From Phytopseudomonas argentinensis (GTDB lineage Bacteria > Pseudomonadota > Gammaproteobacteria > Pseudomonadales > Pseudomonadaceae), in assembly GCF_900113905.1 (NCBI RefSeq), contig NZ_FORC01000004.1, positions 434,001 to 498,000 on the forward strand: a stretch of 64,000 nucleotides of DNA, in the 5' to 3' direction. The notes under the pieces are model-generated. The model worked only from the letters and a program-made list of their open reading frames with translations. It searched no databases and was not told the DNA's origin. The position numbers and the translations under genes were made by a program. Positions 49,276-58,729 of the stretch are shown one piece after another; the first letter of the stretch is position 1, and every line of letters starts with the position of its first letter.

Positions 49276-52200
49276 AGAGGCGTTTCCAGAGCGGCATCGG
49301 TACGCACGCCACGCCAGCGGTTGACCCGGTGGCGCAGGCGGTCGAGATAGAGGTAGACCACAGGCGTGGTGTAAAGCGTGAGGATCTGGCTGAGAATCAG
49401 CCCGCCGACGATGGTGATACCCAGCGGCTGGCGCATTTCCGAGCCCTCGGCGCTGCCGAGCATCAACGGCAAGGCGCCGAGCAGCGCCGCCAGGGTGGTC
49501 ATCATGATCGGTCGGAAGCGCAGCAGGCAGGCGCGGCGGATCGATTCGGCCGGGCTCAGGTGTTCGTGGCGCTCGAGCTGCAGCGCCAGGTCGATCATCA
49601 GAATGGCATTCTTCTTCACCACACCGATCAGCAGAAACAGCCCCAGCAACGAGATCAGGCTGAACTCGGTATTGAGCAACTGCAGCGCCAGCAGCGCACC
49701 GACACCCGCCGAGGGCAGCGTGGAAAGGATGGTCAGCGGGTGCACGTAGCTCTCGTAGAGCACGCCGAGCACGATATACACCACCACCAGCGACATCAGG
49801 ATCATCCACGGCTGGTTCTTCTGCGTCTGCTGGAACGCGCCACCCGTGCCGCCCAGCATGCCCTGCACTTCGGTTGGCAACGCGATGAGCGCCACCGCGC
49901 GATTGATGGCGCGGGTCGCCTGGTCGAGGCTGACGCCTTCAGCCAGGGAAAAGCCGATGTTCTCCACGGCGAACTGGCCCTGGTGGCTGATGCGGTCGTC
50001 TTCCAGGCTGTTTTCCCAGTGGGCGATGGCCGACAACGGCACACGCGCGCCGTCCGCGGTGATCAGCTGGATCTGCGCCAGGGCCTCGGGGCTCTGGGCG
50101 TAGCGCGGGTTGATTTCCATCACCACGCTGTACTGGTTGAGGCTGTCGTAGATGGTGGAAATCTGCCGCTGGCTGAAGGCGTTGTTGAGCACGCCAGTGA
50201 CCAGGCTCATGTCCACGCCGAGGCGCTTGGCCTCGTCGCGGTCGACCACCAGGCGAATCTGCGGCGCACCGCCGTCTTCGGTGGCATCGATATCGGTCAG
50301 CTCGGGCAATGCACGCAGTGCCTCGCGCACCTTGGGCAGCCACTCGCGCAGGGCGTCCAGGTCGCCGGACATCAGCATGTATTCGTTTTCCGAGCTGCGA
50401 CCCTGGCGGCCGCCGACCTGCAGGTCCTGATCGGGCATCAGGAACATCCGCCCGCCGGGAATCTTCGGCACTTCCTTGCGCAGGCGGTCGATCACCTGCT
50501 GGGCCGATATGTCGCGTTCGGCGATCGGCTTGAGGCGCACGATGATGATGGCGTTGTTGATGCCGCTGTTGCCGCCGATAAAGCCCGCCACGCTCTCCAC
50601 CGCCGGGTCGGCGAGAATCGCCCGGCGGTAGGCTTCCATCTTCGGCTGCATGACCTGGAAAGACAGGCCGTTGTCGCCGCGGATAAAGCCCATCAACTGG
50701 CCGGTATCCTGCTGCGGCATGAAGGTCTTGGGCACGCTGACGAACAGGAACACGTTGAGGGCGATGGTGGCGAACAGGCTGATCAGCATCAGCAGCGAGT
50801 GGCGCAGCGCCCAGTCCAGGCTGCGTTCGTAGCCGCGCACGATGCGCGCGCCGATCCGCTCCAGGCACCCCGGCTCGCGGGCTTGCTCTTTGGGCTCGGG
50901 CTTGAGCCAGCGCGCGCAGAGCATCGGCGTGAGCGTCAGCGACACCACCAGGGAGATGACGATGGCCACCGCCAGGGTGATGGAGAACTCGCGGAATAAT
51001 CGCTCCACCAGCCCGCCCATGAACAATATGGAAAGAAACACCGCCACCAGCGAGACGTTCATCGACAGCAGGGTGAAACCCACCTCGCGGGCGCCCTTGA
51101 AGGCCGCCGCCATGGGCGTTTCGCCGGCCTCGATATGCCGGCTGATGTTCTCCAGCACCACGATGGCGTCGTCCACCACCAGGCCGGTGGCGATGATCAA
51201 CGCCATCAGCGACAGATTGTTCAGCGAGAAGCCGAGCAGGTACATGGCCGCGAACGAGCCGACCAGCGACACCGGTACCGCCAGGGCGGGAATCAGCGCC
51301 GCACGCCAGCGGCGCAGGAAGGCGAACACCACCAGAATCACCAGAACTACGGCGATCAGCAAGGTATGTTCGGCCTCCTTGAGGGTGGCACGGATCACTG
51401 GCGAGCGATCCATGGCCACTTCCAGGTTGGCGCTGGCCGGAATCACGCTGCGCAGCTCCGGCAGCAAGGTGCGGATACCGGCAACGGTCTCGATGATGTT
51501 CGCCCCGCTCTGCCGGTTCACCACTACCAGCACGGCCTGCTTGTCGTTGTAGAAACCGCTGTTGTAACGGTCCTGAACGCCGTCGGTGACCTGGGCGACA
51601 TCGCCCAGGCGGATCGCCGCGCCATCCCGGTAGCGGATGATCATCGGCACGTAGTCGGCGGCGCGCTCGAGCTGGTCGCTGGCCTGCACCTGCCAGTGGC
51701 GCCCGGCGTCCTCGACCGCACCCTTGGGGCGCTTGGCGTTGGCGGCGGCGATGGTCGAACGCACATCGTCCAGCGCCACGCCGTACTGGTCGAGCAGGCG
51801 TGGCTCCAGGGCCACGCGCACGGCCGGCAGCGAACTGCCGCCGATCTGCACCTCACCCACGCCGGTGACCTGGGACAGCTTCTGGCCGACGATGGTCGAC
51901 GCCACGTCGTACAGCTGGCCCTTGTCGAGCACGCTGGAGGTCAGCGACAGCACCATGATCGGCGCCTGGGACGGGTTGATCTTGCGGTAGGTGGGCATGC
52001 TGCGCATGCCGCTGGGCAGCAGCTCGCGCGAAGCGTTGATGGCCGCCTGCACTTCCCGCGCCGCGGCGTTGATGTCACGGTCCAGATCGAACTCGATCAT
52101 GATCCGCGTATTGCCCTGGCTGCTGTTGCTGTTCATCTGGCTGACGCCGGCGATGGCGCCCAGCGAGCGCTCCAGCGGCGTGGCCACGGTGGCCGCCATC

Positions 52201-52373
52201 ACCTGGGGGCTGGCCCCGGGCAGGCTGGCCTGCACGGTGATCACCGGAAAATCCATGTTGGGCAGCGGCGCCACCGGCAGCAGGCCGAAGCTGACGCCAC
52301 CGAGCAGCATGATCGCCAGGCTCAGCAGCAGTGTGGCCACCGGGCGGCGGATGAAGGGTGCCGAAAGATTCAT
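49272..52373 (-). CDS. muxC: RND efflux transporter, MuxC/MdtC type
   Basis: 1033 residues, starting MNLSAPFIRRPVATLLLSLA. Twelve membrane helices, with the proton-relay aspartates in LIIATGLVVDDAIVVLENI and a characteristic FRPIMMTTLAALLGALPLML. It pairs with the neighbouring MuxB-type protein to make a heteromeric pump. It overlaps that gene by 4 bp. Confidence 0.93.
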   Translation of the reverse strand: MNLSAPFIRRPVATLLLSLAIMLLGGVSFGLLPVAPLPNMDFPVITVQASLPGASPQVMAATVATPLERSLGAIAGVSQMNSNSSQGNTRIMIEFDLDRDINAAAREVQAAINASRELLPSGMRSMPTYRKINPSQAPIMVLSLTSSVLDKGQLYDVASTIVGQKLSQVTGVGEVQIGGSSLPAVRVALEPRLLDQYGVALDDVRSTIAAANAKRPKGAVEDAGRHWQVQASDQLERAADYVPMIIRYRDGAAIRLGDVAQVTDGVQDRYNSGFYNDKQAVLVVVNRQSGANIIETVAGIRTLLPELRSVIPASANLEVAMDRSPVIRATLKEAEHTLLIAVVLVILVVFAFLRRWRAALIPALAVPVSLVGSFAAMYLLGFSLNNLSLMALIIATGLVVDDAIVVLENISRHIEAGETPMAAAFKGAREVGFTLLSMNVSLVAVFLSILFMGGLVERLFREFSITLAVAIVISLVVSLTLTPMLCARWLKPEPKEQAREPGCLERIGARIVRGYERSLDWALRHSLLMLISLFATIALNVFLFVSVPKTFMPQQDTGQLMGFIRGDNGLSFQVMQPKMEAYRRAILADPAVESVAGFIGGNSGINNAIIIVRLKPIAERDISAQQVIDRLRKEVPKIPGGRMFLMPDQDLQVGGRQGRSSENEYMLMSGDLDALREWLPKVREALRALPELTDIDATEDGGAPQIRLVVDRDEAKRLGVDMSLVTGVLNNAFSQRQISTIYDSLNQYSVVMEINPRYAQSPEALAQIQLITADGARVPLSAIAHWENSLEDDRISHQGQFAVENIGFSLAEGVSLDQATRAINRAVALIALPTEVQGMLGGTGGAFQQTQKNQPWMILMSLVVVYIVLGVLYESYVHPLTILSTLPSAGVGALLALQLLNTEFSLISLLGLFLLIGVVKKNAILMIDLALQLERHEHLSPAESIRRACLLRFRPIMMTTLAALLGALPLMLGSAEGSEMRQPLGITIVGGLILSQILTLYTTPVVYLYLDRLRHRVNRWRGVRTDAALETPL

Positions 52374-55300
52374 GCGCTCGGCACACCCGCCGCGCTGCGG
52401 CCACTCAAACGCCGCGCCAGGCGGTCGAAGTACAGGTAGATCACCGGCGTGGTGAACAGCGTGAGGATCTGGCTGAGCAGCAGCCCGCCGACCATCACCA
52501 GGCCCAGGGGCTGACGCAGCTCGGCGCCGGAGCCGGAAGCGAGCATCAGCGGGATGGCGCCGAACAGCGCCGCCAGGGTGGTCATCAGGATCGGCCGGAA
52601 ACGCAGCAGCGCCGCCTGGAAGATCGCCTCATGGGGCGTCATGCCCTGGCGGCGCTCGGCGTCTAGGGCGAAGTCGATCATCATGATGGCGTTCTTCTTG
52701 ACGATGCCGATCAACAGGATGATGCCGATGATCGCGATCAGCCCCAGATCGTTGCCGGTCAGCAGCAGCGCCAGCAAGGCGCCGACGCCGGCCGACGGCA
52801 GGGTCGAGAGAATGGTGATCGGGTGGATGTAGCTCTCGTAGAGTACGCCCAGCACGATGTACATGGTGACGATGGCGGCCAGGATCAGCAGCAGCGTCGA
52901 CGACAGCGAGGCGCGGAACGCCTCGGCAGCGCCCTGGAAGTTGACCTGCACGCTGACCGGCATCTCGATCTCCTGCTGCACGCGCTCGATCACCGCCACC
53001 GCGTCGCCCAGGGCTACGCCGGGGCTGAGGTTGAAGGACAACGTGGCCGCCGGGAACTGGCCGATATGGTTGATCAACAGGCTCGCTGCGCGCTCCTCGA
53101 CCTGGGCCAGCGACGACAGTGGCACCTGCTTGCCGTCGGCCGTGGCCACGTGAATCTGGCGCAGCGCGGCCGGCCCGATGCTGCCGCCATTGGCGCTCTC
53201 CAGCACCACGCGGTACTGGCTGGCCTGGGTGTAGATGGTGGAGATCTGCCGCTGGCCAAAGGCGTCGTACAGCGCATCGTCGATATTGGCGACACTCACG
53301 CCCAGACGCCCGGCCATGTCACGGTCGATGTTCAGGTACACCTGCAGGCCCCGGCTCTGCAGATCGCTGGTCACGTCGCTGAGCTCGGGCTGCTGGCGCA
53401 GCGCCTCGACCAGCTTCGCCGACCAGGTTTCCAGCAGGGCCGGATCCGGCGACTCCAGGCTGAACTGGAACTGGGTACGGCTGACCCGATCCTCGATGGA
53501 CAGATCCTGCACCGGCTGCATGAACAGCTCGATACCCGACAGCTTGGCGAGTTCCGGGCGCAGCCGCTCGATCACTTCGCTGGCACTCACCTCGCGCTCG
53601 GCATGGGGCGTGAGGTTGATCAGCATGCGCCCGCTGTTGAGGGTCGGGTTGTCGCCGTCGACGCCTATGTAGGACGACAGGCTGGCCACCGCCGGATCCT
53701 TGAGGATCACGTCGGCCAGGCGCTGCTGGCGCTCGCTCATGGCGCTGAAGGAAATCGACTGCGGCGCCTCGGAAATGCCCTGGATAACCCCGGTGTCCTG
53801 CACCGGGAAGAAGCCCTTGGGCACCGCCAGGTAGAGCACCACGGTCAGGGCCATGGTGCCGATGGCCACCAGCAGGGTCAGCGGCTGGTGGCGCAGCACC
53901 CAGCGCAGGCCCACCGAATAGCGCTCGATCATGCGGTCGATAACGGCCCCGGCGCCGCGGTAGAAACGCCCCTGTTCGGCTTCCGGCTCGTGCCTGAGCA
54001 GGCGCGCGCACATCATCGGCGTGAGGGTCAGGGAGATCACCAGGGAAATCAGGATGGCCACCGCCAGGGTGATGGCGAACTCGCGGAACAGCCGCCCCAC
54101 CACATCGGCCATGAACAGCAGCGGGATCAACACGGCGATCAGCGACAGGGTCAGCGACACCAGGGTAAAGCCGATCTGCCGGGCGCCCTTGAGTGCGGCG
54201 TTGAACGGTGTTTCACCCTCCTCCAGATGGCGGGCGATGTTCTCCAGCATGACGATGGCGTCGTCGACCACGAAACCGGTGGCGATGGTCAGCGCCATCA
54301 ATGTCAGGTTGTTGACCGTGAAACCGGCCAGGTACATCACCCCGAAGGTGCCGATCAGCGACAGCGGCACCACCACCGAGGGAATCAGCGTGGCCGACAC
54401 CTTGCGCAGGAACAGGAAGGTGACCATCACCACCAGGGCAATGGCCAGCATCAGCTCGTGCTGTACGTCGCGTACCGCAGCGCGGATGGTCTGGGTACGG
54501 TCGGTAAGCACCGTCACCTCGACGCTGGCCGGCAGGCCCTGGGTCAGATTGGGCAGCAGGGTCTGGATGCGGTCGACCACATCGATGACGTTGGCGCCCG
54601 GTTGGCGCTGCACGTTGACCAGCACCGCGCTGTTGCGGTTGGCCCAGGCGGCCAGGCGCTGATTCTCGGCACCGTCGACGATCTGCGCCACATCGCCCAG
54701 GCGCAGCGCTGCGCCATTGGCGTAGGTGAGGATCAGGTCGCGGTATTCGTCGGCCGAACGCAACTGGTCGTTGGCATCGAGCTGGGCCACCCGCGTCGGG
54801 CCGTCGAAGTTGCCCTTGGGCTGGTTGACGTTGCTGGCGTTGATCAGCGTGCGCACGTCGGAGAGATTCAGGCCGTAGGCCGCCAGGGCCTCGGGGTTGA
54901 CGCGGATACGCACCGCCGGGCGCTGGCCGCCGGCCAGCGACACCAGGCCAACACCGGTGGTTTGCGCAAGCTTCTGGGCCAGGCGGGTGTCGACCAGGTC
55001 GTTGACCTGGGGCAGCGGCAGTTCCTTGGAGGTCACCGCCAGGGTCAGCACCGGCGTGTCGGCCGGGTTGACCTTGCTGTACACCGGCGGCGCAGGCAGA
55101 TCGTTGGGCAGCAGGTTGGTGGCGCCATTGATCGCCGCCTGCACTTCCTGCTCGGCGACATCCAGCTGCACTTCCAGGTTGAAGCGCAGGGTGATCACCG
55201 AGGCGCCGCCGGAGCTGGTCGACGACATCTGCTGCAGGCCGGCCATCTGCCCGAACTGGCGCTCCAGCGGCGCGGTCACCGCGCTGGTCATCACGTCCGG

Positions 55301-55465
55301 GCTGGCGCCCGGATACAGAGTCATCACGCGGATGGTCGGGTAGTCCACCTCGGGCAATGCCGAGACCGGCAACAGCCGATAGGCGATCACACCACTGAGG
55401 AAGATCGCCAGCATGATCAGCGTGGTGGCGACCGGTCGCAGGATGAACAGGCGAGAAACGTTCAT
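52370..55465 (-). CDS. muxB: RND efflux transporter, MuxB/MdtB type
   Basis: 1031 residues, starting MNVSRLFILRPVATTLIMLA. Proton-relay region LTIATGFVVDDAIVMLENIA and a full second half with FRPILMTTLAALFGAIPLML. Heteromeric MdtBC/MuxBC pumps use two such subunits together. It lies between muxA (4-bp overlap) and muxC. Confidence 0.93.
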   Translation of the reverse strand: MNVSRLFILRPVATTLIMLAIFLSGVIAYRLLPVSALPEVDYPTIRVMTLYPGASPDVMTSAVTAPLERQFGQMAGLQQMSSTSSGGASVITLRFNLEVQLDVAEQEVQAAINGATNLLPNDLPAPPVYSKVNPADTPVLTLAVTSKELPLPQVNDLVDTRLAQKLAQTTGVGLVSLAGGQRPAVRIRVNPEALAAYGLNLSDVRTLINASNVNQPKGNFDGPTRVAQLDANDQLRSADEYRDLILTYANGAALRLGDVAQIVDGAENQRLAAWANRNSAVLVNVQRQPGANVIDVVDRIQTLLPNLTQGLPASVEVTVLTDRTQTIRAAVRDVQHELMLAIALVVMVTFLFLRKVSATLIPSVVVPLSLIGTFGVMYLAGFTVNNLTLMALTIATGFVVDDAIVMLENIARHLEEGETPFNAALKGARQIGFTLVSLTLSLIAVLIPLLFMADVVGRLFREFAITLAVAILISLVISLTLTPMMCARLLRHEPEAEQGRFYRGAGAVIDRMIERYSVGLRWVLRHQPLTLLVAIGTMALTVVLYLAVPKGFFPVQDTGVIQGISEAPQSISFSAMSERQQRLADVILKDPAVASLSSYIGVDGDNPTLNSGRMLINLTPHAEREVSASEVIERLRPELAKLSGIELFMQPVQDLSIEDRVSRTQFQFSLESPDPALLETWSAKLVEALRQQPELSDVTSDLQSRGLQVYLNIDRDMAGRLGVSVANIDDALYDAFGQRQISTIYTQASQYRVVLESANGGSIGPAALRQIHVATADGKQVPLSSLAQVEERAASLLINHIGQFPAATLSFNLSPGVALGDAVAVIERVQQEIEMPVSVQVNFQGAAEAFRASLSSTLLLILAAIVTMYIVLGVLYESYIHPITILSTLPSAGVGALLALLLTGNDLGLIAIIGIILLIGIVKKNAIMMIDFALDAERRQGMTPHEAIFQAALLRFRPILMTTLAALFGAIPLMLASGSGAELRQPLGLVMVGGLLLSQILTLFTTPVIYLYFDRLARRLSGRSAAGVPSA

Positions 55466-56676
55466 GAAGCGCTACGCACCCGCGGCGCGGCTTCCCCGGT
55501 GGCGGGCGGCTCGCTGGTGCCTTCGCCGATCACTTCCACCTTGTTGCCGTCGCGCAGGCGGTCGGTGCCCTCGACCACGACCCGCTCGCCCGCCGCGACG
55601 CCCTCCTCGATCACCGTGAACTCGCCATCGCTGGGGCCGACCTTGATCTGCCGTACCTGCACCTTGTCTTCGCCATCGATGACGTAGGCGAAAGTACCGC
55701 TGGACCCGAACTGCACGGCCGCCACCGGCACCAGCAAGGCGTCGTTACGTACCGAGACCTGCAGGCGGGCATTGACGAACTGGTTGGGGAACAGCATCTC
55801 GTCGGCGTTCTCGAAGCGCGCCTTGAGCTTGACCGTGCCGGTGGCGGTATCGATCTGGTTGTCCAGGCTTTCCAGCACGCCTTCTGCCAGCTGCAGCTTT
55901 TCGCCGCGATCCCAGGCCTGCACCACCAGCTTCTGATCGGCGCGCACCTGTTTGACGACAGCAGGCAGCTCGCCTTCGGGCAAGGTGAACATCACGGAAA
56001 TCGGCCGCGTCTGGGTGATCACCACGATGGGGTCGGTATCGCCGGAGGCGACCAGATTACCCAGGTCGACCTGGCGGATACCCAGGCGGCCATCGATGGG
56101 CGCACGCACCTTGGTGAAGTCCAGATTGAGCTTGGCTTCGGCCACCGCGGCCTGGTTGTTCTGCAGCGTACCGCGGTACTGGCCGACCAGCGCTTCCTGG
56201 GTGTCCAGGGTCTGGCGGGCGATGGAGTCTTCCTTGAACAGGCCGCGATACAACGCCAGATCCTTTTCGGCCGCGCGCAGCTGAGCCTGGTTCTGGGCCA
56301 GGGTGCCCTGGGCCTGTTGCAGGGCGATCTGGTAAGGGCGCGGGTCGATCTGCACCAGCACGTCACCAGCCTTGACCGGCTGGCCGTCCTTGAACAGCAC
56401 CTGCGTCAGTTGGCCATCGACGCGGGCACGCACATTGGCGGTGTTGTAGGCGGTGACCGTTCCCAGGGCCTTGAGCACGATGGGGAAGTCACGGGATTCG
56501 ACCTGGGCGATGCGCACCGGCACATTGTCGAACCCCCAGCCCGGCATGCCCTGCGGCTCGCTTTTGGCCGGCCAGAACCACCAGATCAACACGATGATCA
56601 ACACCAGCAAGAGCAGGCCGATAAACCACTGGCGTTTGAAGAATGGGGTGCTGGACGTTGTGTTTACTTCGGACAT
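55462..56676 (-). CDS. muxA: Periplasmic adaptor of the RND pump, MuxA/MdtA type
   Basis: 404 residues from the ATG at 56676 (MSEVNTTSSTPFFKRQWFIG). One N-terminal membrane helix, a lipoyl half-motif (GQLTQVLFKDGQPVKAGDVL), a helical hairpin and a second half (KVRAPIDGRLGIRQVDLGNL). First gene of the operon. It links the RND transporters to OpmB. No local regulator gene is present. Confidence 0.93.
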   Translation of the reverse strand: MSEVNTTSSTPFFKRQWFIGLLLLVLIIVLIWWFWPAKSEPQGMPGWGFDNVPVRIAQVESRDFPIVLKALGTVTAYNTANVRARVDGQLTQVLFKDGQPVKAGDVLVQIDPRPYQIALQQAQGTLAQNQAQLRAAEKDLALYRGLFKEDSIARQTLDTQEALVGQYRGTLQNNQAAVAEAKLNLDFTKVRAPIDGRLGIRQVDLGNLVASGDTDPIVVITQTRPISVMFTLPEGELPAVVKQVRADQKLVVQAWDRGEKLQLAEGVLESLDNQIDTATGTVKLKARFENADEMLFPNQFVNARLQVSVRNDALLVPVAAVQFGSSGTFAYVIDGEDKVQVRQIKVGPSDGEFTVIEEGVAAGERVVVEGTDRLRDGNKVEVIGEGTSEPPATGEAAPRVRSAS

Positions 56677-56919
56677 GAGCCAATCGCTTCCTGTGAGGAG
56701 CGTGAACGATAAGCACTCCTCGGCATGAAGCAAAGCCTCTTTACCGGCTATTTACCTCCACACATGCATTTAAGTGGTAAATGCCTCGGATCGAGACTGT
56801 TAGCGGCTCTGTTTCGCGCTCATCAGGCGTGGCGGATGTATTGCCTGGCGCGGCGGTGCGCACCAAGGTCTGTTGCCGTGTCAACGCGAGCCGCGTTGCC
56901 ACAGGCAACAGCAAAGCCC

Positions 56920-57807
56920 CTAGAGCACCACCTGATGTTCGGCCTGACCCTGAGCAGGTAGGTCCACGGCGAACAGCTTGCCGGCGTGGGGTTCGGCAGC
57001 GAGCTGGTCATCCTGCAGACCATCACGCGCGGAAGTGACGAACAGCGTCGACAGGTTGGGGCCGCCGAACCCGGGGCAGGATATCTGCGAGGCGGGAAAG
57101 GCCACGGCCTGCAGGAACTGGCCGTTGCTGTCGTAGCAGGCCACTCGCGATGCGCCCCATTGCGCACTCCACAGCCGCCCCTGAGCGTCGACCACGGCGC
57201 CATCGGGATTGACGCCCGCCACCCGGCAATCGATGAACGGCTGGGCCTCGCCCTGGGGCCAGCCATGCTGCTCGTCCAGCGCCTGGCGCCAGATCTGCTG
57301 GCGATCGGTATCGGCGAAGTAGGCGAAGCGCCGATCCGGCGAGAAGCAGATGGCATTGCTGATGGTGATGTCGGCGAACAGGCGGCGCAGCTCGCCCCGG
57401 TAATAGCGATAGATGGCACCGGCCTGGGGCTGGGCTTCGAGGCCCATGGTGCCGATCCAGAAGCCGCCCCAGGGGTCGGCGCGGCCATCGTTGGAACGGG
57501 TCAGCGGGTTGTCCGCCTCCAGGGCGCAGATCGGCTCACGCGCCCCGCTGCGCAAGTCGAAGATCGACAGCGCGGTTTCGCTGGCCATCAACAGGCGCTC
57601 GTCGTCGATCCAACCGGCGGCGGAGGCGCGCTCGTCGAGCGCCCATTCCAGCGGCTGCCCCTGGTGCTGGCTGAGCAGCCGGCGGCCGAGGATATCGAAC
57701 CAGAACAGCTGCTCACGCCGCGGGTGCCAGAGTACGCCCTCGCCCAGGGCGCAGGCCCGTGAATCGGCGATACGTGCGGTGGTGCTGCCGTGGGGGTTTG
57801 CAGCCAT
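56920..57807 (-). CDS. SMP-30/gluconolactonase-family lactonase
   Basis: 295 residues. Beta-propeller metal ligands can be placed at Glu in LGEGVLWHP, Asn in SNDGRADPWGGFWIGTM (with the preceding Arg), Asn in TISNAICFSPD and Asp in NPDGAVVDAQG. The family opens sugar lactones. In this operon the substrate should be the lactone made by the SDR dehydrogenase (galactono- or arabinono-lactone). Last gene of the operon, 2 bp after the kinase. Confidence 0.87.
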   Translation of the reverse strand: MAANPHGSTTARIADSRACALGEGVLWHPRREQLFWFDILGRRLLSQHQGQPLEWALDERASAAGWIDDERLLMASETALSIFDLRSGAREPICALEADNPLTRSNDGRADPWGGFWIGTMGLEAQPQAGAIYRYYRGELRRLFADITISNAICFSPDRRFAYFADTDRQQIWRQALDEQHGWPQGEAQPFIDCRVAGVNPDGAVVDAQGRLWSAQWGASRVACYDSNGQFLQAVAFPASQISCPGFGGPNLSTLFVTSARDGLQDDQLAAEPHAGKLFAVDLPAQGQAEHQVVL

Positions 57808-57809
57808 GT

Positions 57810-58712
57810 CTAGGTGCCTCCTCGAATCTGCTGGTGGGCAGCCGCCAGGCCGGCCAGGGTGACCTGCTCGGCGCCCAGGGTCTGCGCCGCGATGTTTAGG
57901 GTCGCCAGTGCATGACGATAGCGCTCGGCCGCTTCGCCATCACCGATTACACAGACCGGCAGGCCCTGCCAGCGTTCAGGCAATCCGGCCAGCTCCTGGC
58001 CGATCAGCAGGCCGGACAAGCGCGAACGCGCAGCCCCTGGCGCCAGGCCTTCGAGCAGGCTCTCGGCGCGCAGACCGAACAGCGTGCCCAGTAGCGGGCG
58101 CTCGGCGGCGCGCAGGCCCATGTCGAACGCCGGTAGCTCCAAAGGCCCATCTCCCTGCATGCCATGGCGCAGCACCGACTGCCCGCTGAGCAGCGCGAAC
58201 AGCTCGCCGGTCATGAAGGTCTGGAAGCCGAGCACCTGCCCCTCCCGCACCTCGGCCCATTTGCTGTGGGTACCGGGCAGGCAGACCAGGCCGTGATAGT
58301 CCGGTCGCGCGGCCAACAGGCCGGCGATCTGGGTTTCCTCGCCACGTAGCACATCGGCCGGCGCACGCTGGCACAGCCCTGGGATGATCGACACGCGCAG
58401 CCGCTTATCGCTTACCTCGGGTCGGATCACCTGCGCCATGGCCTGAGGTGCACAGGGCACCTCGGCATAGGGCGCCTCACGCCAGCCCTGACGCGCACCG
58501 ACCATGCCGCAGGCGACCACCTCGGTGACACGCGCGGCATCCAGCCAGCCATCGATCAGTTCCAGCAACGCGCCTTCGAACTGATCCACTGCCAGGCTGC
58601 CCATGCCACGCGCGGAGGCGGCGTGCTGCAGCACCTCGCCGCTGCCCGATAGCGCCCAGGCACGCAATTGCGTGGTGCCCCAGTCGACCGCGATCCAGCT
58701 GACCTCGCTCAT
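57810..58712 (-). CDS. dgoK: 2-dehydro-3-deoxygalactonokinase
   Basis: 300 residues from the ATG at 58712. The ASKHA-type phosphate loop VDWGTTQLRAW is at the start. CLPGTHSKWAEVREGQVLGF and FMTGELFALLS are DgoK hallmarks. It phosphorylates 2-keto-3-deoxygalactonate in the De Ley-Doudoroff route. It starts 17 bp after the dehydratase stop. The matching aldolase is not in the window. Confidence 0.9.
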   Translation of the reverse strand: MSEVSWIAVDWGTTQLRAWALSGSGEVLQHAASARGMGSLAVDQFEGALLELIDGWLDAARVTEVVACGMVGARQGWREAPYAEVPCAPQAMAQVIRPEVSDKRLRVSIIPGLCQRAPADVLRGEETQIAGLLAARPDYHGLVCLPGTHSKWAEVREGQVLGFQTFMTGELFALLSGQSVLRHGMQGDGPLELPAFDMGLRAAERPLLGTLFGLRAESLLEGLAPGAARSRLSGLLIGQELAGLPERWQGLPVCVIGDGEAAERYRHALATLNIAAQTLGAEQVTLAGLAAAHQQIRGGT

Positions 58713-58729
58713 GTACTGCCCTCTTCCGG